A stretch of 64,000 bases of DNA from Sphagnum magellanicum. Lineage: Eukaryota; Streptophyta; Sphagnopsida; Sphagnales; Sphagnaceae. This document shows positions 24,215 to 35,960 of the stretch, piece by piece. The stretch spans positions 18,935,061 to 18,999,060 of the forward strand of contig CM038912.1 of assembly GCA_021904315.1 (NCBI GenBank), written 5' to 3'. Position 1 is the stretch's first letter; every line of letters begins with the position of its first letter. The translations under genes and the position numbers were made by a program. Under the pieces are notes generated by a model. That model did not search any database. It was not told where the DNA came from and worked only from the letters and a program-made list of their open reading frames with translations.

Positions 24215-27200
24215 TTACAAAACACAACTAGTTTCTTCTAGTGTTGTTACTTCATCTTGAGTGAAATTTGTCCTTTTTTGCAAAGGCCATACTGCAAGCA
24301 CAAGGGGCCTATCAATTACATTTCCTTCCCATGCTTCCCACGCAATGGTTTCAATTTTCATGACAAAACTAGAACTTATGAAGCTCACAAAAGGCACTTT
24401 TAAAGCAAGATTGTTTTGACCATCATATCATGGAGCATGAATGCCAATTTTTGTTGATACACTTTTGGCCATGTAATAATGTTTGTTGTTCTTTTGCAAT
24501 GCAAAAAAATAAATATTGAACTTGAGAGGACATCGTTCAATATGCCAAACACCATGATCACAAACAAGTTCACACATTTCCCCAACATTATGTGTGAGAA
24601 TAAGAATGTCACATCTTGCATTAGTAATGGATTAACCATCATGCACATTTGATCCATTGTTGCTTTGAATAAAAGTGTTGCCAATTCATGAACAAGAAAA
24701 ATTAACATGGTCGTGCCTATGTGATTCCCCCTTTGACCCTAAGGGAAGATTTACACATCATTTATGGGATCCAAATATTGTCTTACCTTTTGAACATGGT
24801 GACCTTGATGTATAGGAGGAGCCCAAGGTGTATTTTTCAATAGTTACTACCATTTGCAACAAGTTGCTAGATTAATTAACTCAATACAAAGTTCATTCCG
24901 ATTTAACCCTTGTTTTAATTGACTAGACCTTTAAAGTACTCCCTATACAATGAACTCTACTTGAAAGCTCACACATAATCATGAAAAAAAACAATGTATA
25001 AACATGCATCTCCTTTCCCATATTTATAGATCCAATTGTTATGGACTATCTCTAACATATTATAAGTTGGCATATTTGCAAGTTATTTTAATGTGAACTT
25101 CTATAAACATGTTGAAGAAATAACATAACATTAAGAAATTGCATGACATGTGAGTTATGCACAATCAAATTGACAAAACGTTGGGGGGAGATTTTACATG
25201 TAACATGCATCCTCCCCATTGTCTAACACAAAAGTCCTAGAAGTTCAATTAGTTATTGAACTTGTGAATTACACTTTCATTAACAACCCAAAAGGAATAC
25301 CACCAACACCAAATTGCAGCATATCAAACATTGACATCTTCCAAAGATTTGTGGCATTTTTATATTCATAACACAATGTATTCTGTTAGTTTTGGAACTA
25401 TAGTGTAATCAACTATTTGATATGCATGTTAAACAATTGAGTCCAATGAAAGAAATGAATTTGTTGTTAATTAACCATGTTCACATTGGGAATTATAGAC
25501 CCATAAGTAATTCTAATGGCATTCCAATTTGCATATGCAGTATTTGCCATGAACCCTTTGAAGTTGGTTTTAATGATATAATTGTTTGAACATCATTTTA
25601 TTAAATTTTGTTCATAAAACACATTCAACTTCCATGGATTTTGATTCCATGTCATAGATAGTAATGGTCATGACTTTATAATAAATTGAATCATAAATGC
25701 GACACACCATGGTGGTCCATCCTATTACATGTTTGACATGATAAAAAATGATCCATGCATTTTTCAAATCACCACAAGGTTTCATCCACCTAACCAGACC
25801 CACATTATTGCCATAGTTGTTAAGGAACATTTTTTAAATGAACATTTTAAAACTTGGAATTTGTCCTAAAAAACAAATCATAAATGTCTAGTCATAATTG
25901 TCATGGGCATGAACACAACCAAATGTACAAGATTTCATAAACCAAAATGAGACCAAAAATATGCCTATTTCCAAATCTAAAATGTGAAACAAAACAAATA
26001 AAAACAAAGACATGACACATGCAAAACAAGAATCCAATGATATTTTATTGCAAAAAAGAAATAAAAACATGACAAGGCTATGACAAGAGAATGCGCCCAA
26101 AACTAGTGTTGAATAAACTAAAAGTAATTGAGAATTCTACCTTTATTTATACCTATTCAACACTTGGCTCAAGGAATTTTTCTAAAAAAACTTCCAACCT
26201 ACATGTGGCCCATGTGCGCCCATGTGTACCCATATGTGAACTATGAATTAATTAAAAGTGCACTAAAAATGAATTAAAATTCAATTAAAAATGAATCAAG
26301 AATTAACTAAAAATGAATTAGAAATGAATTAGAAATGAATTAAAAGCGAATTAAAAGTGAATTAGGACTTAATTAAAAGTGAATTAAAAATTAATTAGGA
26401 GTGAACTAAAAATTAATTAGAAATGAATTAAGACTTAACTAAAAGTGAATTAAAAGTGAAGTGAAAATGAACCAAAAGTTAACTAAAAATGAATTGAAAC
26501 TAAATTAAGAGTTAAGTACAAATTCATTGCAAATCATGAACATTCAAAATGAATGAATTCCATGACATTGACATTTGTGATAGTAATGACTTATAAACTT
26601 CAATAAAAATATGTTGTCAATATAACCTCTATTGCTGGGTGGTTTGTTAAATGATGTTATGAACTTACAAATGTTAAGAGAGTTCAAGGGCATGAACTTG
26701 TCCGTCTCCTTGTTAAGTTGTTCATCTTTCTAAAGTTCCATTGGGTTGTCACCATCCTCATTGAATAGGTTTTGGGACAATGACTTACTTGCAAATGAAA
26801 CAATTGCAAAGTTTTTTTTTCCACTAGGTGTACGAAAAACCTCCCCTTCAATCAAGACATCATCTCTTTATAGCCTCCTTACACATGCCATCTCAAACAT
26901 GATTAACATGATTGTTAAATTGAATTGCTACTTTTGAAAAGATGTCCAATTTGTGTATAACATAATAAATGCAACATTTTCAAATCTACATGTTAGAAAA
27001 CATAACACCACAAAATTTGTAACCAATTGTGCAAGCAAGAGGACCCAAAATATAATGATCCACAATGGGAAGTTGAATCAAGTTGGCACCCCAAACAGAT
27101 TCATTGTGAGCACTAGATTCAACAAACTCATCATAACAATCATTTAAACAACATACGTGACCCAAACATTTGCTATTTCGAAAACTCAATCGAAAATCAT

Positions 27201-27222
27201 ATTTAATGTTGGTTGTCTTCAC
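24215..27222 (-). mobile_element. Probable relic of a protein-coding element, minus strand
   Basis: Several minus-strand blocks have protein-like composition unlike the surrounding random frames. At 26986-27222 there is a block with a Cys/His pattern (CLGHVCCLNDC) followed by an HNESVW segment, reminiscent of zinc-knuckle regions in plant DNA transposases. At 25612-25830 the block contains HVIGWTTMVCRIYDS. At 24215-24708 two adjoining blocks contain ITWPKVYQQKLAFMLHD and AWEAWEGNVIDRP. Order and strand fit one decayed element of about 3 kb, not a living host gene. I cannot name the family, and no ends were found. Confidence 0.35.
26245..26525. repeat. Minisatellite with 10-11 bp period (TGAATTAAAAR)
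   Basis: About 25 degenerate units of TGAATTAAAAG/TGAATTAGAAA follow one another. The A-tracts recur at roughly one helical turn, which is the arrangement that gives intrinsically curved DNA. Units differ by one to three bases. Confidence 0.8.
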
Positions 27223-27604
27223 CTTACACTAAGTGTGCCCAATGTACTTCCTATTTATTCCTTACAGTCGACTTGAATGCCATATTAGTGAATGCAAGCT
27301 AGGAACTCAAACATAATGTCACTATTAAAATTGTGCATGTTGATAGTGTTGTTGTTCAAAGTCCTCAACTTGTTTGATACATTTAGGGTGAGAAACATTC
27401 GCTTTGAGATAGTCAACAACACTAAGCAAGCCAATCAAGCATTTTGGGAGCCATCAATGTTGTTCAAGGCTAAACAACACATCAATTTGGATGGGTGCAT
27501 CCAAAATCTACAGATGCCCATCCATTAGCTTGGGCCAATAAAAAAACTTACACACAAATAGACACATTTTGGTCACTATTATGATTGTATGATCATCACC
27601 GGAA
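27223..27604. other. AT-rich spacer
   Basis: No gene seen; only short frames of no recognised family. Confidence 0.45.
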
Positions 27605-27775
27605 GATTATGTCATATAATGTGGTTAACTAACCTGACATAATCTGCCACTCCAGAACCTTAATGTCATTGAAAATGGCCTTTCTTTGTGCTGCACATTA
27701 TTATTATGTTGGGTGCATCACCTATCTTGCCGTAACAAGGCTTGCCTGGTGCATTACCCAACATAATGTGGCCAA
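27605..27775. repeat. Cluster of palindromes upstream of tRNA-Ser
   Basis: GATTATGTCA and TGACATAATC form a perfect 10-bp inverted repeat at about 27605-27644 with a nested GGTTAACTAACC. A second hairpin at about 27696-27772 pairs TATGTTGGGTGCATCACC-like sequence with GGTGCATTACCCAACATAATG. The cluster lies 200-370 bases upstream of the tRNA gene. Confidence 0.7.
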
Positions 27776-27973
27776 GGCTTTGGACCATTCCAGATGACAT
27801 TTTGTGCAAAGAACTCTTGAGCTTTCTGACTGGCAATTAGATTGCGGCAAATGAGTTGATGCTGGAGCTGAAATCTGTGTGGAAAGGGTTAACTATGGTT
27901 TGCTATCTCATCAAATTCTCTAAAGAATTATTACAGTATAAATATAGCCTCCTATCAGAAGTTTGCACATCAA

Positions 27974-28055
27974 GTGCTCGTGCCGGAGTGGTTATCGGGC
28001 ATGACTAGAAATCATGTGGGCTTTGCCCGCGCAGGTTCGAATCCTGCCGAGCACG
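27974..28055 (+). tRNA. tRNA-Ser (anticodon AGA)
   Basis: The acceptor stem GTGCTCG (27974-27980) pairs fully with CGAGCAC (28048-28054), with discriminator G at 28055. The D-arm contains GGAGTGGTTATCGGG, the anticodon loop reads CTAGAAA (anticodon AGA, serine UCU codons), and a long class II variable arm (GTGGGCTTTGCCCGC) is present, as expected for tRNA-Ser. The T-arm is GCAGGTTCGAATCCTGC. A and B boxes are intact and a T4 run follows. There is no intron and CCA is not encoded, so this is a functional-looking nuclear gene. Confidence 0.97.
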
Positions 28056-28061
28056 CAAAAA

Positions 28062-28077
28062 TTTTAAATCTTTTTTT
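28062..28077 (+). terminator. RNA polymerase III terminator of tRNA-Ser
   Basis: A TTTT run at 28062-28065 and a T7 run at 28071-28077 follow the tRNA 3' end by 7 and 16 bases, the normal place for Pol III termination. Confidence 0.8.
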
Positions 28078-29235
28078 CTTTTTGGCTCAACAGGAGCCTA
28101 TTGTCTGTCTACATATGGCGATTTCAGAAAAAATAATTCCTTGAAATATGGTGACTTTGGCGCATATTTCTCACATAAATCCCTTTTTTTTTTTTTGGTT
28201 AAATCGAGCAACCATATTGGACTACTTTTGATGCTTTTTTTGGGGGGTGGGTGGGCGGCGATTTTGTTTTTTAACCAAAGTGGTGATCCACCAAGAATTT
28301 TTTTTTAAAAAAAAGGGAAATTTGGCTATATACTAGATATGATTATTTTTTAAAAGGTATTTTTATATTATTGGCTACCTTCTACAACTTATCATAGAAG
28401 TCTAGTGATTATTAGGTTTTAAGTAAGATTGGCAAATTTGGCAAATTTGGGTCATTTTTTCAATGAAAATTTTCTTTTACAGGTTGAAATCATATTTTTC
28501 AAGTCAAAATTTGGCAAAATTTTGCCAATAAAAAAAAAGAGAAGTCATTGTAAGTTTTGGTGTTTATGTAAACGCTTTTGATGCATGCATCAATAGAAAG
28601 GAGATGGAGACATGGGTGTGGTGAATTTGAATATGGGAGATGATGATTCATGTGAAGTAACAACATACCATGTCAAATTCAAAGCTTCCCAAATGTATAT
28701 GGGTCCACAATAGTTTTATGTGGGCACTTGCGATTTTTTACTTTGCATTACCTAAACCCTAATCGAAAGCAAATCTACCTAAACCCTAATTGAAAGCAAA
28801 TCTACCATTTTAGCACACAAGTCACACAATCTCCATATCTATGGATTCAATCTAGTGTTGGTTAGTTCTAAATTTGCATTGCTCATGGTCTAGGAGTATA
28901 GGTTTTACAATTGGAATTTTACACTAGAACTCAAAATTTAGAATTATTAGAGCCTTGTTGTGAAGAAGTCGGGGTGTTAAACATCCCCCTATGAAATTTG
29001 TGAAGACATATTATTTATGTACTTTACAAACTATGTTTCATTACATGAGCCAAGTAATACACAATGAAAAAAAGAACACCTTCAAACCCTAATATATACA
29101 CAATTAATTTACATGGCAATTATATGAACTAAAACAATGTAGTAGACAATGAAATCAATGAAAGGGGGGGGCTCTTTAAAAGGGCTTTCTTTCTATATGA
29201 ATTCATCCACCCTTTACTTAGAGTGGTTAAATTAA
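28078..29235. other. AT-rich spacer
   Basis: No gene seen. A direct repeat of about 27 bp (CCTAAACCCTAATYGAAAGC plus flank) occurs twice at about 28749-28804; it holds a telomere-like CCTAAACCCTAA. Confidence 0.5.
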
Positions 29236-29558
29236 TTATGGTGCATTCACACTTGATGTTAAGTCAGTGTTAAATGAAAATCTAGGTGGCATCCTAGGTG
29301 GCACCCAATGTTAAATAGGCCATAGCTCAATGTTAAGTGAATTTTAACTTAACATCAAATTTTCATGACAACTAGGTTTAAGTGCTAAATGGCTAGCATT
29401 TAACACCAAGTGTGAATGCACCTTACCATGAAATTTTTATGTTAAGCTAACATTCACTTGACATTGAGCTACGGCCCATTTAACATTGGGTGCCACCTAG
29501 GATGCCACCTAGATTTTCATATAACACTGACTTAACATTAAGTGTGAATGCACCATAA
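29236..29558. mobile_element. Foldback MITE, 323 bp, with very long terminal inverted repeats
   Basis: The ends TTATGGTGCATTCACACTT and its inverse pair over about 120 bases with few mismatches, through matching blocks such as AAATCTAGGTGGCATCC and GGTGCCACCTAGGATG. Only about 80 bases of unpaired centre remain, and that centre holds a third copy of the terminal motif (AAGTGTGAATGCACCTTA near 29411-29428). There is no coding capacity. The target duplication is unclear because the ends merge with TTAAT-rich flank. The arms are still close to each other, which suggests a fairly recent origin. Confidence 0.85.
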
Positions 29559-29564
29559 GATCTG

Positions 29565-30215
29565 GAACCTTAGATGGGAAACTTCCAAGGAAGATTTGTC
29601 ATCCCCTCTTTGGATGGGGAACTTCCTAAGAAATTTTCTTTTGGAAGATGAGGAAAGGCTTTGTTGTTGTGGTGAAAAAATGATGATGAAAGTCCCTGGT
29701 CAATGATTATGTTTCACTCATTCATCCATGATGAAGAAAGCCCCATCAGCAGCAGCACCATCATCATAGATGGGAATCATCCAAGGAAGATTTATCATCC
29801 CACTGGATGGAGAATTTCCAAAGAAATTTTCCTTTTAGCAGGAGGAAAGGTTTTGTCATGGATGTTGAAAAAGAAGAAGGGAAATGATGATGATAGATGA
29901 TGATGATAGATGATGATGATGATGGTGATGATGATGATAGATGATAGATGATGATGATGAGAGAGTCCTTGGCCAAGTAAGTTTCATTCATTCATTCATC
30001 CATGATGAGGAAAGCCCATCAGCATCATCACAATAGATGGGAATCATCCAAGGAAGGTTTGTCATCCCCTTGGATTGGAAACTTCCAAAGAACGTCTCTT
30101 TGTCGGCCGTATGAAAAGGAAGGAAGGAAGGAAGGGAGGGAGGAGATGATGAAAGTCCTGGGCCAATTAGGTTTCATCCATTCCCTCATTCATCCATGAT
30201 GAGGAAAGCCCATGT
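29565..30215. repeat. Three-copy tandem repeat (about 180-265 bp) with GATGAT microsatellites
   Basis: Three units each run from GATGGGAAAC/GATGGGAATCATCCAAGGAAG through a CATCCC...TGGAT block, ACTTCCAAAGAA or a variant, a purine-rich middle, and TTTCAYTCATTCATCCATGATGARGAAAGCCC. Boundaries are near 29770 and 30035. Unit 2 is longest because of an expanded GATGAT/GATAGATGAT microsatellite (29885-29960); unit 3 has a GGAA run. The array lies directly upstream of the ZFWD gene. Confidence 0.8.
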
Positions 30216-31048
30216 TCATAATCTTCTTCATCTCTTGACCTCCTTCGTCTCTCTCCATGCTGCTCTTCTTCTTCTTCTTCCTCTTCTTCGTTTGCTGTTT
30301 TTGCAGCTACAGAAAATCACCATCTCCTCTCCCTCTTTTTTCTCCTTGGGTGGGGGAGATATCTTCTTCTGTTCGAGCAGAAGAGCTTTGTCATCTGTTT
30401 CTGCTGGGTGGTGGTTGTCTCCCCATCTCTGCAAGCTTCTTCTTTTCTACTTGTGAGATTAAATTTTTTTTTTGGGGGGGTTACTTCCCAAAATCAACCA
30501 AACCACTCTTTTCGGTAGCATCCTCATCCTCCTCATCATCATCATCAAATTTTTGCTAGTATTTTCTGCCAGTTTCTTGAGGTAGGAGTCTTACTATCGC
30601 CAATTTTCTCTTGCAGTTGATCTTGTTTTTTTGAGTTCTGGAAGCTTCATAAGGGGGTGCTGCTGCTCTCGTACCCAATTTTTTCTTTGCAGTGAGGATT
30701 TGTTTTTTTAAGGGTTTGGAAGTTTATACCCTTTTGTGGGGTTTCGCTGGATTTGTATATGTGGGTGTTGTTGTGTGAGAACTCCCCCTTTTTTTTCCTT
30801 TCTTTTTGGGCCCCCTACAAAGGAAGTGAGCTTTGTTGTGAACCCTGAAACCATTCATTTGTTGGTCCTTTGAGAATGCATTTGTTGATGATACCTTTGC
30901 TGCAGGCACAATTTTTTTCCTAGATCTAATCGACGTGCCACTGCTTCCTTGAAGAAGAAGAAGGAGAAGAAGAAGAGGACAAGAGAGGAGTTAGCAGATC
31001 AACGAAAGATATAAAAAAACGAGTTTGGACAGTGTGGTCTTTCCCAAG
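30216..31048 (+). promoter_or_regulatory. Promoter and leader of the ZFWD gene
   Basis: A pyrimidine-rich stretch with CTTCTT runs (30230-30300) and gene-like composition up to the start codon suggest core promoter and 5' UTR. Possible leader splice signals (for example TTGAGGTAGG near 30580 and TTGCTGCAG near 30905) are present but not decisive. Confidence 0.4.
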
Positions 31049-34000
31049 ATGGTGGCAGGAATGGATGTGGACGATGAACCAGCAAGAGTTCACAGAAAAA
31101 GGCACACAAGGCCAGTGACCACAGGAGGAGGAAGAACAGTAGGCAAGGATCATAATTCACAGATCTGTAGGTATTGGCAAGAAGGGAGGTGTTTGAAGGG
31201 AGAGGACTGCCAGTGGCTGCATCCTGGAAGTGTGGGCACCACTGGAAGAGTAGCTTCTCTGGGGAATAATGGGAGGAGAACAACAAGCAATTTGATTGAC
31301 GGCAACAGAAGCTATAACCGAGCGGGTTGGGGATCTGTTGGTGGAGGAGGAGGGGGAGGATTTTCGACTGGAAATAATCAAGGGAGACCCAGGAATGTGT
31401 CAGCAAGTTGGGGACGCCCACGAAATGTTAGTAGCAGACCAGGACAGAGAGTTAGGGTTTACAGTGAAGGCGGTGGTGGTGATGGAGGGACACACCAGGG
31501 CACAAAGGGGAAGCCCTGCAAGTTTTGGCTCAAGGGGAATTGTAACCGGGGTGAAGATTGCATGTATTTGCATGCACATACCACTGCACCGGATATTGAG
31601 ATGATGACACAGCTCATTGGCCATGAGAAGGTAGCATTTTGTCTTCAGGCGAGACATTGTTGTTTTATACCCTAATTTTGCATTTGCAGGTAGTATGTAG
31701 TAACCCTAATCAAGTGGCTGATGCTGAGGCTTTCTTGGTCAGGTTTTTGGATTGCCTTTGAATGTGTTGTGAATGCACTTTTGCAGGCAATTAGGGCAAT
31801 AGAGATGCCACAAGGAGCTTCACAGCTTTACACAGGTAGCCAAGATGAATCAGTTCGTGTATGGGACTGCACAACTGGCCAGGCAAGCCACTTCTCTCTT
31901 GTTAACAAACCAATCTGTGTGGATTGAAGGCTTTTCCAGATCCACTGGTAATCCAGAAACTAGGGTTTTTTTCTGGTGGAGCAATGAAGTAACTCTGGCT
32001 GTAGTGCTTCCCAGGAGCTCTTAGACTTCATGCATCAAACTTTGTAGGTTTGAGCAGCTGAGGATTTTCACTTTTGTCAAATTAGTTTGGAGAGTGGTCT
32101 TATGATGTGACTGGAAATCTTGCACTGCATTACAGTGGGCAATCCAGAAGGGCATATGTTTGTGGATTTCAGGCCTAAGAGTTTGTCTGTGCGCTTTTTG
32201 CAGCTATAGACATACACGCTGTGGCGCCTTATAACCAGGTGGTTAGTTGCTGCTTGTTGTCATTTTGTTGGCGATGACATTGATCTCTATTTTAACTGTC
32301 GTGAGAAAAGGGTTTGACAGCTTGATGGTTATAACATATTCCCCAATTCTCTTGTGTGCCTTCAGTGTGCAAGTGTGGTACAAATGGGAGGTGATGTTGG
32401 TGCCTTGCTGAGTGCACCAGGATGGCTTTTCATAGGTCTGCCCCATGAGGTTCAGGTGATAGTCGTTTTTCCTTCAAATTGTATTGATATTCCATGAGAA
32501 GATGTTTTACAACCAAAATGTCCTTGGTTCTGTTTCTCTCAGGATTTGCATGATGGACTGTTGAAATTATCCTCACTGCTGCTTTTAGTGTTTCAACATG
32601 ATCAGGGAAGCTCAGGAAACTGTGTACTGTCAGTGCTTTTTGTTTCTTATTTTGGGTTCTGTGGCTGCAGACATGGAACATGCAGACATCAGCTCAACAG
32701 AGCTTGAGTGGGCCAAAGGGCCAAGTTCATGCCCTGGCTGTCAGTGAAGATGGTCTGCTTTTTGCAGGAACCCAGGTATTTAGTCCTTTGTAATCAAACC
32801 ACCTTGCAGTTTTTTTTTTGTTTTTTGTTCTCTCTGCTCTTCAGAGTTGGGTTTTCCTCCCTCCTATTTGCTTTTATGTTGTCAGATCTGAAACCTTGTT
32901 ATTGGGTCTTCTCTCAATCCTATTCAGCTTGTCTTCAATAATAAGTATGGGGAAGTTCTCAGTACTCATGGAGATAGTATTTCCATTTAGTCCTTGGTAA
33001 CAAATCTAAGCATTGCTTGGTCTACAACTGGGGATATTTATTGCATCTGGAATCTACAGCTCAAAACAGTTGATCTCGGGTAACTCCTGGAAAATGGATG
33101 AAATTTCATGTGTCTTTGATTCTTGTTTTGCTCAGGATGGAACTATATTGGAGTGGAAGTTCAATCCCATTACCAACTTTTTTGAGCCAGCAGCATCCTT
33201 GTCAGGCCATAGTGGCCCTGTTATCACGCTTCTATTTATTGGCAACCACCTCTACTCGGGTTCTACGGATAAATCAATCCGGGTTTGTAGCACTCACACC
33301 CTCAACTTCAGAGTCAATGCATGTGTCTGATTGTGTTGTCCTATTGTTGCAAGAAGGCTGGCATTATTAGTGTCATATTTTTTCACTTCACTATTTGGAA
33401 ATAGTATTCTGGGTATTTTGAAGCAGACAGAAGAAGGGGCTCATGTTCTCCTCAACAATCTGTGGACAATCTAAAGATTCTGGGATTGCATTCTCTAAAT
33501 TGACTTATATCTGTGAATGGCAGATTTGGGATATAGGAAGTGGCCAGTGCTTACAAACTCTAGAGGGTCACTCAGATGTTGTGATGGACCTTCTCTGCTG
33601 GGAACAATTCCTGCTATCTTGCTCTCTTGATGGCACTATCAGGGTAAGTCCATAGACACTTCACTCAGTTCCTCATCTGCTTCACAAAAATGTTGATATG
33701 GTATTCAAAGTTTATCCCGTGTTTTGTTGTTGTTCTGGCTTTGATTTGACATCAAACTTCACCTTAAATTACAGGTGTGGGCAGTAAATGCAGCTGGTCA
33801 ATTGGACACAACTTTCACACATCCTGAAGATGAAGGACAAGCAGAACCTCGCAATGTAAGCTTCTTGTGCCATCAAGTCTTTCAATGGTTGGAACCCATG
33901 AACAGTCTTTCGTTCTTCTTGTCTCAATGAAAATCTTGGAATGAGATTGAGGCCAAGGCAACTTTTTAAAAAATTTGTGTGCTGCAATTTTGTGATGACT

Positions 34001-34435
34001 AAACCTTTTGAGTACCTATTGCAGGGTGCACTAAAAATGTGCGGGTGCAATGATGGAGCAGGCAAACCTGTACTGCTGGTTTCATACAATGACAACATTG
34101 TTCGCCTCTATGACCTCCCCACGTATGGATGTTTCACCACAATAACTCGAAACCTGTCCTCAAAATCTAAGGGAATTCTTGAAGAATGTTGCTCCTTGTT
34201 TACAGACAGTAGAGAGCAGTCTGTGTTGTTCATAGCAGTTAGTTGTATTCAACTTCACATTAACCATTCCACATTTTTTGCTTCCAGATTTTCAGAAAGA
34301 GGGCAGCTCTTTTCAAGGGAGGAAGTAAGAGCTTTGCAAGTGGGACCAGGTGGTCTATTGTTTTCTGGAGACAGTCGAGGAACAGTCAAGGTCTGGCGAT
34401 GGACTGGAGTTCAGTTGGCAGCAGGTGGAGGCTAA
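31049..34435 (+). CDS. ZFWD: CCCH zinc-finger and WD40-repeat protein (ZFWD type)
   Basis: Nine exons: 31049-31630, 31787-31882, 32366-32455, 32671-32775, 33136-33282, 33524-33643, 33775-33855, 34025-34122, 34288-34435. They encode 488 residues. Two CCCH fingers with C-X7-C-X5-C-X3-H spacing (first at 40-60; second near 160-180) flank a Gly/Arg/Ser-rich linker. From about residue 190 follow WD40 blades (GSQDESVRVWDC, GSTDKSIRIWDIGSGQ, CSLDGTIRVWAV, GDSRGTVKVW) in the order I recall for Arabidopsis ZFWD1-4. CCCH fingers of this type usually bind RNA and the propeller provides a scaffold; the exact role is unknown. The first seven introns are phase 0, the last phase 2. Intron 2 begins GC (CAG then GCAAGC), a GC-AG intron. 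The start is the first ATG; an upstream TTG in frame is not a start. Confidence 0.92.
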
Positions 34436-35960
34436 TGAGCAACACAAGAATCAAAGACCAACCCTACCCTCCATGGATGCCCTCAGAAGGCACACAATTG
34501 CATTCATGGGGAGGCATGCAGAAATGCTTCCCTAATCCCCATTATGGAATGAGTGATCTGTGTGGGCTCCAAGAAGATGCACGCTCAAGGTTGATAATAT
34601 CAGATCACTGAAGTTTTTGGTCACAGAAATGACTTGTCAGCTGCTGAGCATATTGAGCCATTACCATTGATGCTGTGAAACATTTTGGTTCTCTGGAGGA
34701 AAACCAGTTTGTTGCAAAAAACTGCATGCACGTGTGCACCTTAGAAATAAATTGCTAGAGGATGGCCATAGGTATGTGGCTAAAGAGTTACCATGACCAT
34801 GGACAGCAGGTCTCTCAATTTAAGAGATTCAAGTTGGGAAATAATTTGTTGCAGTTTTTTGCAATTGAAGTTGCTTCTGTCATAAAATTAGTGATCAGAA
34901 ACACCGGCATTCTTGATAGTGAGAAATTTCAATAAAAACATTACTAAGCAAATCATTGAAGAAAGATCATGCAGCATGGATACCTACAGTTTTATACTAA
35001 AGTATTTATTTATTTCAGAGCAAGAGGTCCATGAATCTCAAATTGAATGTTTATTACCATGGGAGCTTGGACACTAATTGTATTATTTGTTAAATTTTCA
35101 ATATGACATGTTCTAAATCCATAATACTGGACACTTGGACAGGAGTTCAATTCTTAGAAGATTTTGGAAATATCACTAAAAAGCTTTTGAGAATTTTAGT
35201 ATTCCCAAACTTGAGAGTAAATCCAGAAACACAATAAATTGTCATGCACATTCAATGATTAACCTGCTTTAATGATTGGGGTATTTGGGGTAAAAACAGG
35301 GAAAAGCCCCAGAACCCTCCTGTGCAGGGCACACTAATCAAGCCCGTCTGTGAAATGGCCTCCAGTGAAAAGTGTCCAAAACCATAAATTGTACATTGCA
35401 GTTGGTCAAGCAATGTGTACTGTACAAGCCTATAAAGGGTATCTGCACTCTCTACAGCCAAGCCATCTCTGCACTCTCTACCCTGTCCATCCTAAGCTTT
35501 TGTGCATGTCTGCCATTTTACAGTGAAGGATCGGCTTTGCTGCTGAGACACTCAAGGATGCGCAATTTCACCATTAACCCAACTCACAAGAACCAAAGCA
35601 CAGTGCTTCCAGATTTGGAATGGAAGATGGAATCTGTCATTCATCGACTATTTCGTGCATGTGTTCCTCTACTAGTTGCTGAACTGCTGCCCGTGTTCCT
35701 GTTTTGGGCAATCCAGATCCACACAATGAAGAGACATTTAGAGATCACAATGTACCATCACCAAATTGTCATCAGAACAATATAATAAAATTCATCCTGT
35801 CAAGAAGAAAATCAAGGAAACCTTCAGAACATCATTGGCAAGCAGACAAGACTCTTCTAACAATAATGTAGACTGCTGACTCTATCTATGCACCCCTCTG
35901 TAGATACCTGTTCAGGCATCCCTATACTGTTCAGAAAAATGGATAATGCAACAATGAACA
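34436..35960. other. Region between two convergent genes
   Basis: ZFWD (+) and the kelch gene (-) converge here. The left part is the probable ZFWD 3' UTR; AATAAA-like signals occur near 34747 and 34932. The right part may include the kelch 3' UTR. A plus-strand frame at 35372-35785 matches nothing I know and is probably chance. Confidence 0.5.

Noticed and set aside
35372-35785. Plus-strand frame of 137 residues between ZFWD and the kelch gene
   Set aside because: No recognisable family, no splice or start support; probably chance in UTR-like sequence.
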